A DNA stretch of 16,119 nucleotides from JABSOG01 sp041583135 (GCA_041583135.1 JBFHGJ010000124.1:1-16119), one strand, 5' to 3'; numbered from the stretch's first letter, positions 1 to 6,594 are shown. Notes: generated by a model from the sequence alone, not told the origin. Numbers and translations: made by a program.

Positions 1-798
1 AAACTGCCTAGTTTAACTGATTGCTTGTTGTCCCTTGATAACAACGTGGTGACTTTGACCTTTAACCGTGAAGATGTGCGTAATGCGTTGACCGGTACGG
101 CGATTGCCGATGACATTGTAAAGGTGGTGGATTTTGTCAATAAGCAGCCGGAGGTTGCTGCGATGGTGATAACCGGAGCTGGGTCTGCGTTTTCATCTGG
201 TGGCAATGTTAAGGACATGGCGGATAAGGCAGGGGACTTTGCTGGTGATGTGGCTGAGCTTGAGCACAAATACCGTCAGGGGATTCAGCGTATTCCTTTG
301 GCGCTTGATAAGCTTGAGGTGCCTTTGATTGCGGCGGTCAATGGTCCTGCCATCGGCGCGGGGTTTGATGTGGCCAATATGTGTGATATCCGTATTGCCT
401 CAGATAAAGCTAAATTTGGCGAAACCTTTGCCAATTTGGGCATTATTCCCGGCGACGGTGGTGCGTGGTATTTGCAGCGAATCGTCGGTTATCAACGTGC
501 GTGTGAACTGACCTTTAGTGGCCGTATTGTCGATGCCATTGAAGCCAAATCACTGGGGTTGGTTCTTGAGGTAGTATCGCCAGATATGCTGGTTAAAAGG
601 GCAAATACTTTAGCGCAAAGTATCGCTGCCAAGCCTGTTGCGGCAATGCGCCGAACTAAACGTTTAATGAAGCTTGCACAGCGCACCGAGCTTAAAGATT
701 TTTTGGATATCTGTGCGGTCTTTCAGGGCGTATGCCATCAAGATGACGACCATCTTACGGCGGTTGAGGCATTATTGGCAAAAATGGCAGCCAAATAG
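1..798 (+). CDS. Enoyl-CoA hydratase/isomerase family protein (5' end cut by window)
   Basis: This is a crotonase-fold acyl-CoA enzyme, probably a cytoplasmic hydratase or isomerase of fatty-acid or related CoA-thioester metabolism. The frame is open from base 1, so the true start lies just outside; a TTG at 25 could be read as a start but the frame continues upstream of it. Oxyanion-hole segments are visible as SSGGNVKDM (around 196-222) and NGPAIGAGFD (around 340-369). Counting from base 1, Glu169 in RACELTFSG matches the second catalytic glutamate of rat enoyl-CoA hydratase (Glu164). The position of the first (Glu144) is Phe143 in GETFANLG, followed by IPGDGG with Asp152. The fold is certain; the reaction is not. 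About 266 residues are visible, close to full family length. The next gene has its own leader, so this one probably ends its transcript or stands alone. Confidence 0.9.
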   Translation, partial: KLPSLTDCLLSLDNNVVTLTFNREDVRNALTGTAIADDIVKVVDFVNKQPEVAAMVITGAGSAFSSGGNVKDMADKAGDFAGDVAELEHKYRQGIQRIPLALDKLEVPLIAAVNGPAIGAGFDVANMCDIRIASDKAKFGETFANLGIIPGDGGAWYLQRIVGYQRACELTFSGRIVDAIEAKSLGLVLEVVSPDMLVKRANTLAQSIAAKPVAAMRRTKRLMKLAQRTELKDFLDICAVFQGVCHQDDDHLTAVEALLAKMAAK

Positions 799-807
799 CG
801 GGCTAAA

Positions 808-838
808 TGTAATAAAACATGTGTAAGTGAGTATTACA
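808..838. repeat. AT-rich inverted repeat after the hydratase gene
   Basis: TGTAATA (808-814) and TATTACA (832-838) are perfect 7-bp arms separated by 17 bases, about 10 bases after the hydratase stop codon. The arms are too AT-rich and the loop too long for a convincing terminator. It could be an operator for the following gene or chance. I see nothing else clear in the 225-base gap between the two genes. Confidence 0.25.
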
Positions 839-1023
839 GTTTTTAATCAGTATAAAAAATAAACGTTTTTTTCATTGACTTTGGCTGTTTAAAATTTGTT
901 CATCCGATGAATGCCGCTAATCTCACTTACATTTCGCATTATTTGCTTAACACATTTCTTCTTTTCGTAGGGTATGCTCAAAGTGTTGGTGAAACGACAC
1001 GGGTATCAACAGGGGGATACGTT

Positions 1024-1380
1024 ATGAAAACCAGCAAATTAGCAGCAATTGCAGCCGTTTTGGCTGTTACCTTCGGCAGTACAGTGGCCAGCGCTTCAGA
1101 TCTAATAGTGGTGGGCAAAGATCAATCAAGACCAACTAAGTTATGTGTGACCGCCGCCAACGGTTCAACTGTCGGCATGGTTGTGGCGGTTAAGCGCTCA
1201 GGTTGGAGCATGAAGTTTGTCAGAGACAATATTAGCTGTAACGGTCAAAGCATCGGCCAGTTTGCCGCGATGTACGGCTCTGAAGGTGTGCAGCGGCTAT
1301 TACCAGCTTCTTATGGCGTCAAAATCATCGATTTGGCACAGGTTAAAAAGTTCAGCGGCAATATTGAACTCAGCAAATAA
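1024..1380 (+). CDS. Small secreted DUF3718-family protein
   Basis: Predicted 118-residue exported protein of unknown function. Residues 1-24 form a clear Sec signal peptide: MKTSK, then a hydrophobic stretch ending in an A-S-A cleavage site before SDL. The mature part shows the pattern LCVTAANG ... ISCNGQSIGQFA that I associate with DUF3718, with cysteines at about 41 and 72 that could form a disulfide in the periplasm. I chose the ATG at 1024 because AGGGGG at 1011-1016 lies seven bases upstream and the signal peptide starts exactly there. An in-frame ATG at 907 would put 39 residues ahead of the signal peptide, which is unlikely. The gene is apparently monocistronic, with a hairpin-like terminator soon after its stop. 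Family assignment is from memory of the motif; no role is known to me. Confidence 0.83.
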   Translation: MKTSKLAAIAAVLAVTFGSTVASASDLIVVGKDQSRPTKLCVTAANGSTVGMVVAVKRSGWSMKFVRDNISCNGQSIGQFAAMYGSEGVQRLLPASYGVKIIDLAQVKKFSGNIELSK

Positions 1381-1406
1381 CCCTTAATGCCAGCTCTTCT
1401 ATTTAC

Positions 1407-1430
1407 GGGGCCTTTGTCGCCCCTTTCTTA
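1407..1430 (+). terminator. Probable rho-independent terminator after the DUF3718 gene
   Basis: GGGGC (1407-1411) pairs with GCCCC (1419-1423) across a 7-base loop and is followed by TTTCTTA. The stem is short but all G-C, and it sits 27 bases after the stop codon at 1380. Confidence 0.5.
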
Positions 1431-1444
1431 TATCAAAAAATACC

Positions 1445-1470
1445 CTTAATTGATGTGATCGAAAATTAAG
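1445..1470. repeat. Inverted repeat upstream of the DUF2878 gene
   Basis: CTTAATT (1445-1451) and AATTAAG (1464-1470) are perfect 7-bp arms with a 12-base spacer, between the preceding terminator and the DUF2878 start. It could be a binding site for a dimeric regulator or simply AT-rich coincidence. I could not place a convincing sigma-70 promoter around it. Confidence 0.25.
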
Positions 1471-1518
1471 CTGTTCACGTACTTAACGCAGATATTAATA
1501 AACGTGATGGGAGCTGCT

Positions 1519-2043
1519 GTGGACACTTTAAAGGCAACTCAAGTTTTAGCGCTGTCAATTTGGTTTAATCTTGCTTGGGCCGGTGGTGTATATGGGCCAG
1601 AATGGATGAGCATGATCTGTGGAGTGATTTGGCTCGTGTTGGCGTTTTCTTTTGATGCGTCAATCAGTCTTATCGCATTGTTGACCTTGCTGGGATTGAC
1701 TATGGATGGCACGTTGGCTTATCTAGGCTTTTATCGGTTTGAGCACGGGCTAATGCCCCATTGGCTCTATGGTCTTTGGTTCGGCTTTGCCACTTATTTG
1801 GTGATTTTAAGGCAGAAGCTAGACCAGATAAGTCAACTTGGATTTGTGCTGGTGATGTCACTATTTGCACCAATCTGTTATTGGGTTGGTGTGCAGACCG
1901 GTAAGTTGCAATGGCCCTATGGCACCTACACCACGTACATGCTAAGTGCGATGGGCTGGTTGGTCTATAGCGCAGTCATTCACTTGGTATTGACCTGGAG
2001 AAGCCCGGTTTCGACGATTTTGGAGAAGAACAATGCGAGCTAG
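1519..2043 (+). CDS. DUF2878-family integral membrane protein
   Basis: A hydrophobic inner-membrane protein of about 174 residues with roughly five or six membrane segments and no enzymatic motif that I can see. The pattern of a Gly-rich helix with a conserved Asp (LLGLTMDGTLAYLG), then PHWLYGLWFGFATYL, then a C-terminal helix after WPYGTY fits DUF2878. The start is uncertain. GTG at 1519 has GGGAG at 1509-1513 five bases upstream; ATG at 1507 or GTG at 1504 would add four or five residues but have no visible ribosome-binding site. The gene overlaps the next one by 11 bases, so the two are surely co-translated. Proteins of this family often neighbour DUF3833 lipoproteins, sometimes in larger clusters with a cyclopropane-synthase-like methyltransferase and DUF1365; only the two-gene core is seen here. 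Molecular function unknown. Confidence 0.8.
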   Translation: MDTLKATQVLALSIWFNLAWAGGVYGPEWMSMICGVIWLVLAFSFDASISLIALLTLLGLTMDGTLAYLGFYRFEHGLMPHWLYGLWFGFATYLVILRQKLDQISQLGFVLVMSLFAPICYWVGVQTGKLQWPYGTYTTYMLSAMGWLVYSAVIHLVLTWRSPVSTILEKNNAS

Positions 2044-2551
2044 TCTGTTGGTCTTGATGCTGTGTTTGTTGAGCGCTTGTTCGGCCAGTATCGACGATGT
2101 CACCACATTTGAGCCTGAGTTTGATCTGTTTGGCTATTTTGAGGGCGAGGTTGATGCTTATGGTATGGTGCAAGACGGTAGTGGTCTGATGATACGGCAT
2201 TTTAACGTGGTCATTAGTGGCGAGGTCAATGGCGATACCTTAGTCTTGAGCGAAGATTTTGTGTTTGACGATGGAGAAAAGCAACAGCGTATTTGGACCA
2301 TCACAAAACTTGGTGACCATCGTTTTAGCGGCAAGGCTTCAGATGTAGTGGGTGAGGCTAGCGGCGTGATTAAGGGCAACACCTTAAATTGGCGTTATGT
2401 GTTGTCGATGGAGGTTGATGGTAGTCATTATGATATCAACTTTGACGATTGGATGTTTGCCCTTGACGACAAACGGGTGTTCAACAAAGCATCGATGAGT
2501 AAGTGGGGGATTGATGTCGGCACCGTCACTTTGTTTTTTGAAAAACGTTAA
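2033..2551 (+). CDS. DUF3833-family lipoprotein
   Basis: A 172-residue lipoprotein. The N-terminus MRASLLVLMLCLLSAC is a type II signal sequence with lipobox L13-S14-A15-C16; Ser at +2 favours the outer membrane under the usual sorting rule. The body matches what I know of DUF3833: FDLFGYFEGEVDAYGMVQD near the start, FDDGEKQQRIW in the middle, ASDVVGEASG, and a C-terminal FDDWMFALDD followed by MSKWGIDVGTVTLFF. The mature domain is probably a beta-rich periplasmic fold, possibly lipid-binding, but no function is established to my knowledge. The ATG lies inside the end of the DUF2878 gene, whose stop codon is at 2041-2043, implying translational coupling. A very strong bidirectional terminator begins 28 bases after its stop. 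Confidence 0.88.
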   Translation: MRASLLVLMLCLLSACSASIDDVTTFEPEFDLFGYFEGEVDAYGMVQDGSGLMIRHFNVVISGEVNGDTLVLSEDFVFDDGEKQQRIWTITKLGDHRFSGKASDVVGEASGVIKGNTLNWRYVLSMEVDGSHYDINFDDWMFALDDKRVFNKASMSKWGIDVGTVTLFFEKR

Positions 2552-2579
2552 GCCAAACTCGTTAGCCTAGTTTGACCGT

Positions 2580-2617
2580 AAATAAATGGGGCGCTCATGT
2601 GAGCGCCCCATTTATTT
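2580..2617. terminator. Bidirectional intrinsic terminator (perfect 18-bp inverted repeat)
   Basis: The left arm (2580-2597) and right arm (2600-2617) are perfect reverse complements of 18 bp, separated only by TG. Each consists of a GC core (GGGGCGCTCA / TGAGCGCCCC) flanked by AAATAAAT / ATTTATTT, so the transcript of either strand ends in a U-rich run. It lies between the stop of the plus-strand DUF3833 gene (2551) and the stop of the minus-strand DUF697 gene (2636), as expected for a shared terminator of convergent genes. Confidence 0.9.
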
Positions 2618-2635
2618 GTCGCATTTTGCGGTGAC

Positions 2636-3172
2636 TTAGGCCGTTGCAGGCTCAGCACCACCAGCGGCTTTTTTGCTTTTCAGCACTTCTTTACCTTTGG
2701 CAACTGACTCGTTGAAGGCTTCTTTGTGTTCTTTGGCATTGAAGTCTTCCAATGAACCACCTTTTTCCAAGTGACCGATCATGATTTTACCAACGGCGTA
2801 GGTTGATGCCGATGCCAATGCCGGAAGCGACAAAGCGGCAAGCGTTGCGGCACCTGGAATGAATTTCATGATGGTTGCTGCGGTAACACCGGCCAACATT
2901 TGCGGCGAGAGTGAACCCAACAACAAGCTAACGGTAGTGCGTGCTTTTTTCTCTGAGAACTCAACGTCATAAACGGCGAAGATTTCCTTAAGCATCAATA
3001 CCTGAACGCTGCCGATGGCCAACACGTCCCATACCGGTACCGGTAAAATGCCGGCGCTTGCGCCCCAGCCCATATACTTGGTTACCACTTGGCGAGCCGC
3101 ATCCGCTCTGCCGTGATCTGCACAGTGCTCTGGTGCACTGGTCTGTTGCTCTTGTTCTACCTGCTCGCTCAT
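2636..3172 (-). CDS. DUF697-family membrane-associated protein
   Basis: A 178-residue protein. After a charged, Glu/Gln-rich N-terminus of about 27 residues comes the DUF697-type segment VVTKYMGWGASAGILPVPVW, followed by DVLAIGSVQVLMLKEI and KARTTVSLLLGSL. A long hydrophobic stretch follows (MLAGVTAATIMKFIPGAATL, then AALSLPALASAS), likely one or two membrane hairpins. The C-terminus is Lys/Ala-rich and soluble. DUF697 is found alone or fused to GTPases; no GTPase is adjacent here and the role is unknown. I chose the ATG at 3172 because the minus strand reads AAGGGG seven bases upstream of it; an in-frame start at 3241 would add 23 polar residues and would sit upstream of the predicted transcription start. 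It has its own promoter and shares a terminator with the convergent genes. Confidence 0.82.
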   Translation of the reverse strand: MSEQVEQEQQTSAPEHCADHGRADAARQVVTKYMGWGASAGILPVPVWDVLAIGSVQVLMLKEIFAVYDVEFSEKKARTTVSLLLGSLSPQMLAGVTAATIMKFIPGAATLAALSLPALASASTYAVGKIMIGHLEKGGSLEDFNAKEHKEAFNESVAKGKEVLKSKKAAGGAEPATA

Positions 3173-3219
3173 GAGTTTGCCCCTTGGTTTGTGCGATTGT
3201 TTGTGTACCCTTGGGCTTG

Positions 3220-3248
3220 AATCTAGCGTATAAACATACATCAGTCAA
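3220..3248 (-). promoter_or_regulatory. Sigma-70-type promoter for the DUF697 gene
   Basis: On the minus strand, TTGACT (3248-3243) is a 5/6 match to the -35 box. A 17-base spacer separates it from TAGATT (3225-3220), a 4/6 match to the -10 box. Transcription would start near 3213, leaving a leader of about 40 bases that contains the AAGGGG ribosome-binding site. Confidence 0.58.
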
Positions 3249-3290
3249 TTATAAAACCGCTAAAAAAGCGCCAAGATAGTGTATTTTGAG

Positions 3291-3311
3291 AGTTTCCAGC
3301 ACGGGGAAACT
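3291..3311. repeat. Inverted repeat AGTTTCC-N7-GGAAACT
   Basis: Perfect 7-bp arms at 3291-3297 and 3305-3311 with a 7-base centre. It lies about 43 bases upstream of the predicted -35 box of the DUF697 promoter and could be a binding site for a dimeric regulator. There is no following T-run, so a terminator is unlikely. Confidence 0.35.
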
Positions 3312-3521
3312 GTTAAAGACCGTTCAATCAACAGCAAACCTTGTAAAATGCAATGGATCGAGTTCGTATTATGGCAATTTTTGCGGTCATCTGGTTTGTT
3401 TTTATTTACTAATATTAGGGTCTAATGCCGTTTGCCGCTAGGGGTTGGCTGGCATTGCTGTTCGATGCGCGAAACTTGACTTTTTGGGGCCTTATGAATT
3501 AGTCTTTGACCCGCTTTATAC

Positions 3522-3537
3522 CTGCGCTGGGGCGCAG
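3522..3537 (+). repeat. GC-rich hairpin CTGCGC-TGGG-GCGCAG
   Basis: Perfect 6-bp G-C-rich arms with a 4-base loop, 65 bases upstream of the small membrane gene at 3602. It could be an RNA hairpin in the leader of the export transcript or part of a regulatory site together with the dyad ten bases downstream. There is no T-run directly after it. Confidence 0.4.
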
Positions 3538-3546
3538 TTGAATATT

Positions 3547-3566
3547 GAACAGTAATCACACTGTTC
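3547..3566. promoter_or_regulatory. Operator-like dyad GAACAGT-N6-ACTGTTC
   Basis: A perfect 20-bp dyad (arms 3547-3553 and 3560-3566, spacer AATCAC) lies 35 bases upstream of the start of the small membrane gene. Length and symmetry are those of a site for a homodimeric helix-turn-helix regulator. No regulator gene is visible in this window and I cannot assign the site to a named family. It is the best candidate for the control point of the export genes. Confidence 0.42.
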
Positions 3567-3601
3567 CTAGGAAATAAGAAGAAATTTTAAGGCGTTAACA
3601 C

Positions 3602-3766
3602 ATGCTGCTTTTCGTTGTCTACTTTTTGGCCTGTCTTATTGTCGCGTTGGTCGGGCGCAATACTCGGGTGGGAGCCTTTGGCTTTTTCCTGTTGTCGCTG
3701 GTCTTTACGCCACTCATTGCTGGGATAGTGCTGCTCGCTGCCAAGCCCAAAGACCAAAGCGCATGA
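3602..3766 (+). CDS. Small two-helix membrane protein (54 aa)
   Basis: ATG at 3602 to TGA at 3764-3766 encodes 54 residues. Two hydrophobic segments (residues about 1-17, MLLFVVYFLACLIVALV, and about 24-46, AFGFFLLSLVFTPLIAGIVL) are joined by a short GRNTR loop, and the C-terminus KPKDQSA is charged. AAGG at 3589-3592 lies nine bases before the ATG. The stop is six bases before the ABC transporter start, which has almost no ribosome-binding site of its own, so the small gene probably provides translational coupling. I recall similar short hydrophobic proteins in many proteobacteria, but I assign no function. Its position suggests an accessory inner-membrane peptide of the exporter. It is not a plausible ribosomal peptide precursor: there is no leader/core organisation and no modification-enzyme gene nearby. 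Confidence 0.62.
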   Translation: MLLFVVYFLACLIVALVGRNTRVGAFGFFLLSLVFTPLIAGIVLLAAKPKDQSA

Positions 3767-3772
3767 TAGTCA

Positions 3773-5389
3773 ATGTATATTCTTGATTTAATCTCTCGCG
3801 AATCGCCCATAGATAAAAAGGTATTTATTACCTTGGGTTGCGTGTCGGCATTTGCCAATGCGCTGATTTTGGCGATCATCAATGTGTCGGCCTTTTATGT
3901 TGCCGACAATTACGGCAAGGGGTCTACCTTATATTATTTGGCGTTGTTTCTTGTGGTGGTGCTGATCTTTGGCATGACACAACGCAGGCTGCTGCTAAAA
4001 GCCACTCTCCATGTTGAAAATGCCATAGATAAGCTGCGCAAGGCACTGACAAATAAAATTTGTCAGTGCGAACTGATGGCGCTTGAGCAAATTGGCAAAG
4101 AGCGGATCAATACGGTGATGACCAATGAGCTGCAAACCATCTCGAAATCGGCTCAGCTGTTTGTGGTGGTGATCCAATCAAGCGCCTTGGTGTTTTTTTC
4201 TGCCATTTATGTGGCCTATTTGTCTTTGTCGGCCTTTTTGATCATTGCCGGTAGTATTTCCATTGGCGCGATTATTCATTTAAAACGTTCCAAAGAGATC
4301 AATCGCCAACTGGCGCTGGCCTTTGAAGGTGAAAATGCGGTGATCAAAAAACTTGGCGACTTTCTGTTTGGCTTTAAAGAGTTAAAGCTCAGTCGAACCA
4401 GAGAGCATGAGTTAAAACAAGCTTTTGCCGAGGACTCCAACCATGTCACCGCCGCTCGACGTGAAATACAAACGCTTTTTGCCAATGACTTTGTTTCGAC
4501 TCAGCTCACTTTTTATCTTGCCATTGGTTCTATTTTATTTCTCGCCCCGAGTATCTCGCAAATAGATCCTGCAATGGTGATCCAAATAACAACGGCCACT
4601 TTGTTTTTAATTGGTCCTATCTCCAATGCTATCGGTGGTTTGCCAACTCTGGCGTCGGCCAATGCGGCGGCCTTTAACGTGTTGGAGCTTGAAAAAGCGT
4701 TAAGCGCTTCAACCGTCGCGCCAAGCGAAGGGCCGGTGTTGACGAATTTTGAGCAGATTAGGTTTAAGGGGCTGCATTTTGTCCATCGACACCGTCCTGA
4801 TGAGCGTGGTTTTGAGGTTGGCCCGGTCAATCTGACGGTGAAAAAAGGGCAAACCATTTTCATTACCGGCGGCAATGGCAGCGGTAAGACGACGCTTATT
4901 CGCTTGATGATGGGACTGTATCGCGGGGTAGGCGGTTGCATTGAAGTTGATGGCCGCGTGGTGCAAGACGAACGGCTGGATGCGTATCGCAACTTATTTA
5001 CTGCGGTCTTTTCCGACTTTCACTTGTTTGAAACCCTTTATGGCCTCGCTGAGCACGACCCTGAAGAAGCGCAGCAGTGGCTTAAGTTTTTGGAAATGGA
5101 TCACAAAGTGCTGCTGGTCAATGGTCAGTTTTCAACCATTGATCTGTCAACCGGTCAACGCAAACGATTGGCGTTACTGAGTAGCATTTTGGAGCATCGT
5201 CCAATTTACGTGTTTGACGAGTGGGCAGCAGATCAAGACCCGCATTTTAGAGAGAAGTTTTACCATGAGGTGCTGCCGAAGCTCAAACAAAAAGGGCAAA
5301 CGGTGTTGGCAATTACCCATGACGACAAATATTTTGATATGGCTGATGTCAGGCTTAAAGTCGCCGACGGTCAGGTTTTCGAGCAATAA
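3773..5389 (+). CDS. Cyclic peptide export ABC transporter (SyrD/PvdE-type, fused membrane and ATPase domains)
   Basis: A 538-residue half-transporter expected to work as a homodimer in the inner membrane, exporting a peptide or siderophore precursor. The N-terminal half has about six membrane segments (roughly residues 18-45, 52-68, 128-172 as a pair, 245-290 as a pair). The ATPase half shows Walker A GGNGSGKTT (366-374, Lys372), signature LSTGQRKR (458-465) and Walker B PIYVFDEW (477-484, Asp482, Glu483) followed by AADQDPHFR. The VFDEWAADQDP stretch and the 540-560-residue layout are typical of the cyclic-peptide transporter family that includes SyrD (syringomycin) and PvdE (pyoverdine precursor). 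The ATG follows the small membrane gene by six bases; an SPFH gene follows after 14. The NRPS downstream supports export of a nonribosomal peptide. The coding sequence contains a striking perfect hairpin at 4043-4069. Confidence 0.92.
   Translation: MYILDLISRESPIDKKVFITLGCVSAFANALILAIINVSAFYVADNYGKGSTLYYLALFLVVVLIFGMTQRRLLLKATLHVENAIDKLRKALTNKICQCELMALEQIGKERINTVMTNELQTISKSAQLFVVVIQSSALVFFSAIYVAYLSLSAFLIIAGSISIGAIIHLKRSKEINRQLALAFEGENAVIKKLGDFLFGFKELKLSRTREHELKQAFAEDSNHVTAARREIQTLFANDFVSTQLTFYLAIGSILFLAPSISQIDPAMVIQITTATLFLIGPISNAIGGLPTLASANAAAFNVLELEKALSASTVAPSEGPVLTNFEQIRFKGLHFVHRHRPDERGFEVGPVNLTVKKGQTIFITGGNGSGKTTLIRLMMGLYRGVGGCIEVDGRVVQDERLDAYRNLFTAVFSDFHLFETLYGLAEHDPEEAQQWLKFLEMDHKVLLVNGQFSTIDLSTGQRKRLALLSSILEHRPIYVFDEWAADQDPHFREKFYHEVLPKLKQKGQTVLAITHDDKYFDMADVRLKVADGQVFEQ
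4043..4069. repeat. Perfect 12-bp hairpin inside the ABC transporter gene
   Basis: GCACTGACAAAT (4043-4054) and ATTTGTCAGTGC (4058-4069) are perfect reverse complements with a 3-base AAA loop. It lies about 270 bases into the transporter coding region, within codons reading ALTNKICQC. This is longer than most chance hairpins in coding DNA. No T-run follows, so it is not a classical terminator; it may act on the mRNA or be a protein-binding site. Confidence 0.6.
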
Positions 5390-5403
5390 TCCCGGAGCAT
5401 TTA

Positions 5404-6594
5404 ATGTCGATTAATTTACCTGCCGATCTGTTGTTTTTCTGCTTACTGGGGTTGGCAGCCTTTGTTGCCGTTTATTGGTCGGCCTTCAAGTGGCTTAAAA
5501 AGCGCAAGCCTGAAATTGCCAAACGCATCAAAGAGCGACAGTTTTCTTTACTGGTCGGCTTTTTGGTGCTGGTACTTATTTCTTTATTGATATTGCCTGT
5601 CGTGCTTATTCCGATTGCGCCGGGCCAAGTTGGCGTGATGTGGCATAGATTTGCCGGAGGTACGGATACCAAAGCGCCATTTGCTGAAGGTACTGTGTTG
5701 GTGTGGCCATGGGATAGACTCATTATCTATTCAAGCCGCTATCAAACCCGCGACTTAAAAGTCGAGTCGGTGAGTAAGGAAGGCTTACGGGTAACCTTAG
5801 ATATCGTGGTACGTTACCGTCCTGTACGTAGTCGAATTCCATTGCTTCATAAGGTCGTCGGGGAGCAGTACGCCGATATTCTTATTATGCCGGAAGTTGG
5901 CTCGTCATCACGTCTTATTGCATCAAAATATACGGCCGAACAGATATATACCAACAAGCGTCAAGAGATGCACAGCAAAATTTTCGACCATGTACTCAAC
6001 GAACTTAAGATCAATCAGCGCAAGTTGTTTGAACGAGAGTCGGTAGATAATGTATCTGAATTGGTCGCGCTTGAAGATATTATGATCCGTGACGTTATTT
6101 TGCCTGAGCGGGTACATACCGCCATCATCAATAAGGTCAATCAAAGTTATTTGAGTCAGGAATATGACACAAGACTTGAGGTTGCCGACAAAGAGGCCAA
6201 ACGTAAAGAGACTGAGGCCAAAGGTATTAAGGCATTTCAGGAGACCGTTTCAGGCGGTATTTCGGAGACCTATTTGCGTTGGCGTGGTATTGAAGCCACC
6301 ATTGAGTTGGCGAAATCTCATAATGCCAAGGTGGTGGTGATCGGTGGTGGTAAGGATGGTTTGCCGCTAATCCTCAATACGGAAAACAGCTTATCGCCAG
6401 TTGCCGCGACGCAAAACCAAGACACTTCTCAAACCGCCCAGCAGCAAAGCACAGTGGATAACAATGCGCTGACACTACCGCAAGGCAGTATCTCAAGTCA
6501 GAGCATTGAGGTGGGACAGTCGAGCTATGATGCCGAGCGTTTAGGTCAAAGCGGTGCCAATAACAAAAGTAGTGGCGCCAATAATCAAAATTAG
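5404..6594 (+). CDS. SPFH/band-7 (prohibitin-like) membrane protein
   Basis: A 396-residue protein with two N-terminal hydrophobic segments (about residues 8-28 and 47-72), a band-7/SPFH domain (about 70-270, containing VLVWPWDRLIIYSSR and VTLDIVVRYRP), and a charged helical segment around EVADKEAKRKETEAKG (about 258-273). A Gln/Asn/Ser-rich tail of about 60 residues is probably disordered. Proteins of this type oligomerise at membranes and scaffold other membrane proteins or proteases. GGAG at 5394-5397 lies six bases before the ATG. The start is 14 bases after the ABC transporter stop, so the two are co-transcribed and the protein may organise the exporter; that link is inferred from position only. 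The last 13 codons (reading GANNKSSGANNQN) and the stop codon are made by a 22-bp tandem repeat that continues beyond the gene. Confidence 0.86.
   Translation: MSINLPADLLFFCLLGLAAFVAVYWSAFKWLKKRKPEIAKRIKERQFSLLVGFLVLVLISLLILPVVLIPIAPGQVGVMWHRFAGGTDTKAPFAEGTVLVWPWDRLIIYSSRYQTRDLKVESVSKEGLRVTLDIVVRYRPVRSRIPLLHKVVGEQYADILIMPEVGSSSRLIASKYTAEQIYTNKRQEMHSKIFDHVLNELKINQRKLFERESVDNVSELVALEDIMIRDVILPERVHTAIINKVNQSYLSQEYDTRLEVADKEAKRKETEAKGIKAFQETVSGGISETYLRWRGIEATIELAKSHNAKVVVIGGGKDGLPLILNTENSLSPVAATQNQDTSQTAQQQSTVDNNALTLPQGSISSQSIEVGQSSYDAERLGQSGANNKSSGANNQN

Larger units (their letters stand above)
3249..3601. other. Regulatory gap before the export block
   Basis: No convincing gene lies here; the best small frame (3425-3502, 25 codons, no ribosome-binding site) is not supported. 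The gap holds three perfect inverted repeats, listed separately (3291-3311, 3522-3537, 3547-3566). TAAAAT at 3344-3349 is a good -10-like hexamer but lacks a matching -35. TTGACT at 3476-3481 and TTGACC at 3506-3511 look like -35 boxes without good -10 partners. The promoter of the export block should lie in this stretch, perhaps dependent on an activator, but I cannot place it. Confidence 0.5.

Noticed and set aside
907..1023. N-terminal extension of the DUF3718 protein from an ATG at 907
   Set aside because: The extension would precede a textbook signal peptide that begins at 1024, right after a strong ribosome-binding site at 1011-1016.
1449..1480. CRP-like site (TGTGA ... TTCACG) upstream of the DUF2878 gene
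   Set aside because: The half-sites are too far apart for the TGTGA-N6-TCACA arrangement.
3173..3241. Longer start for the DUF697 protein at 3241
   Set aside because: It would lie upstream of the predicted transcription start, whereas ATG 3172 has AAGGGG at the right distance.
3425..3502. 25-codon frame in the regulatory gap as a leader peptide or peptide precursor
   Set aside because: No ribosome-binding site, no attenuation-like codon run and no leader/core pattern.
3602..3766. The 54-residue small gene as a ribosomally made peptide precursor for the exporter
   Set aside because: It is a two-helix membrane protein without protease site or core region, and no modification enzyme of that type is nearby; the NRPS is a better source of the exported peptide.
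4513..4992. 159-residue open frame on the minus strand
   Set aside because: It is antisense to the well-supported ABC transporter domain and shows no recognisable domain or ribosome-binding context.
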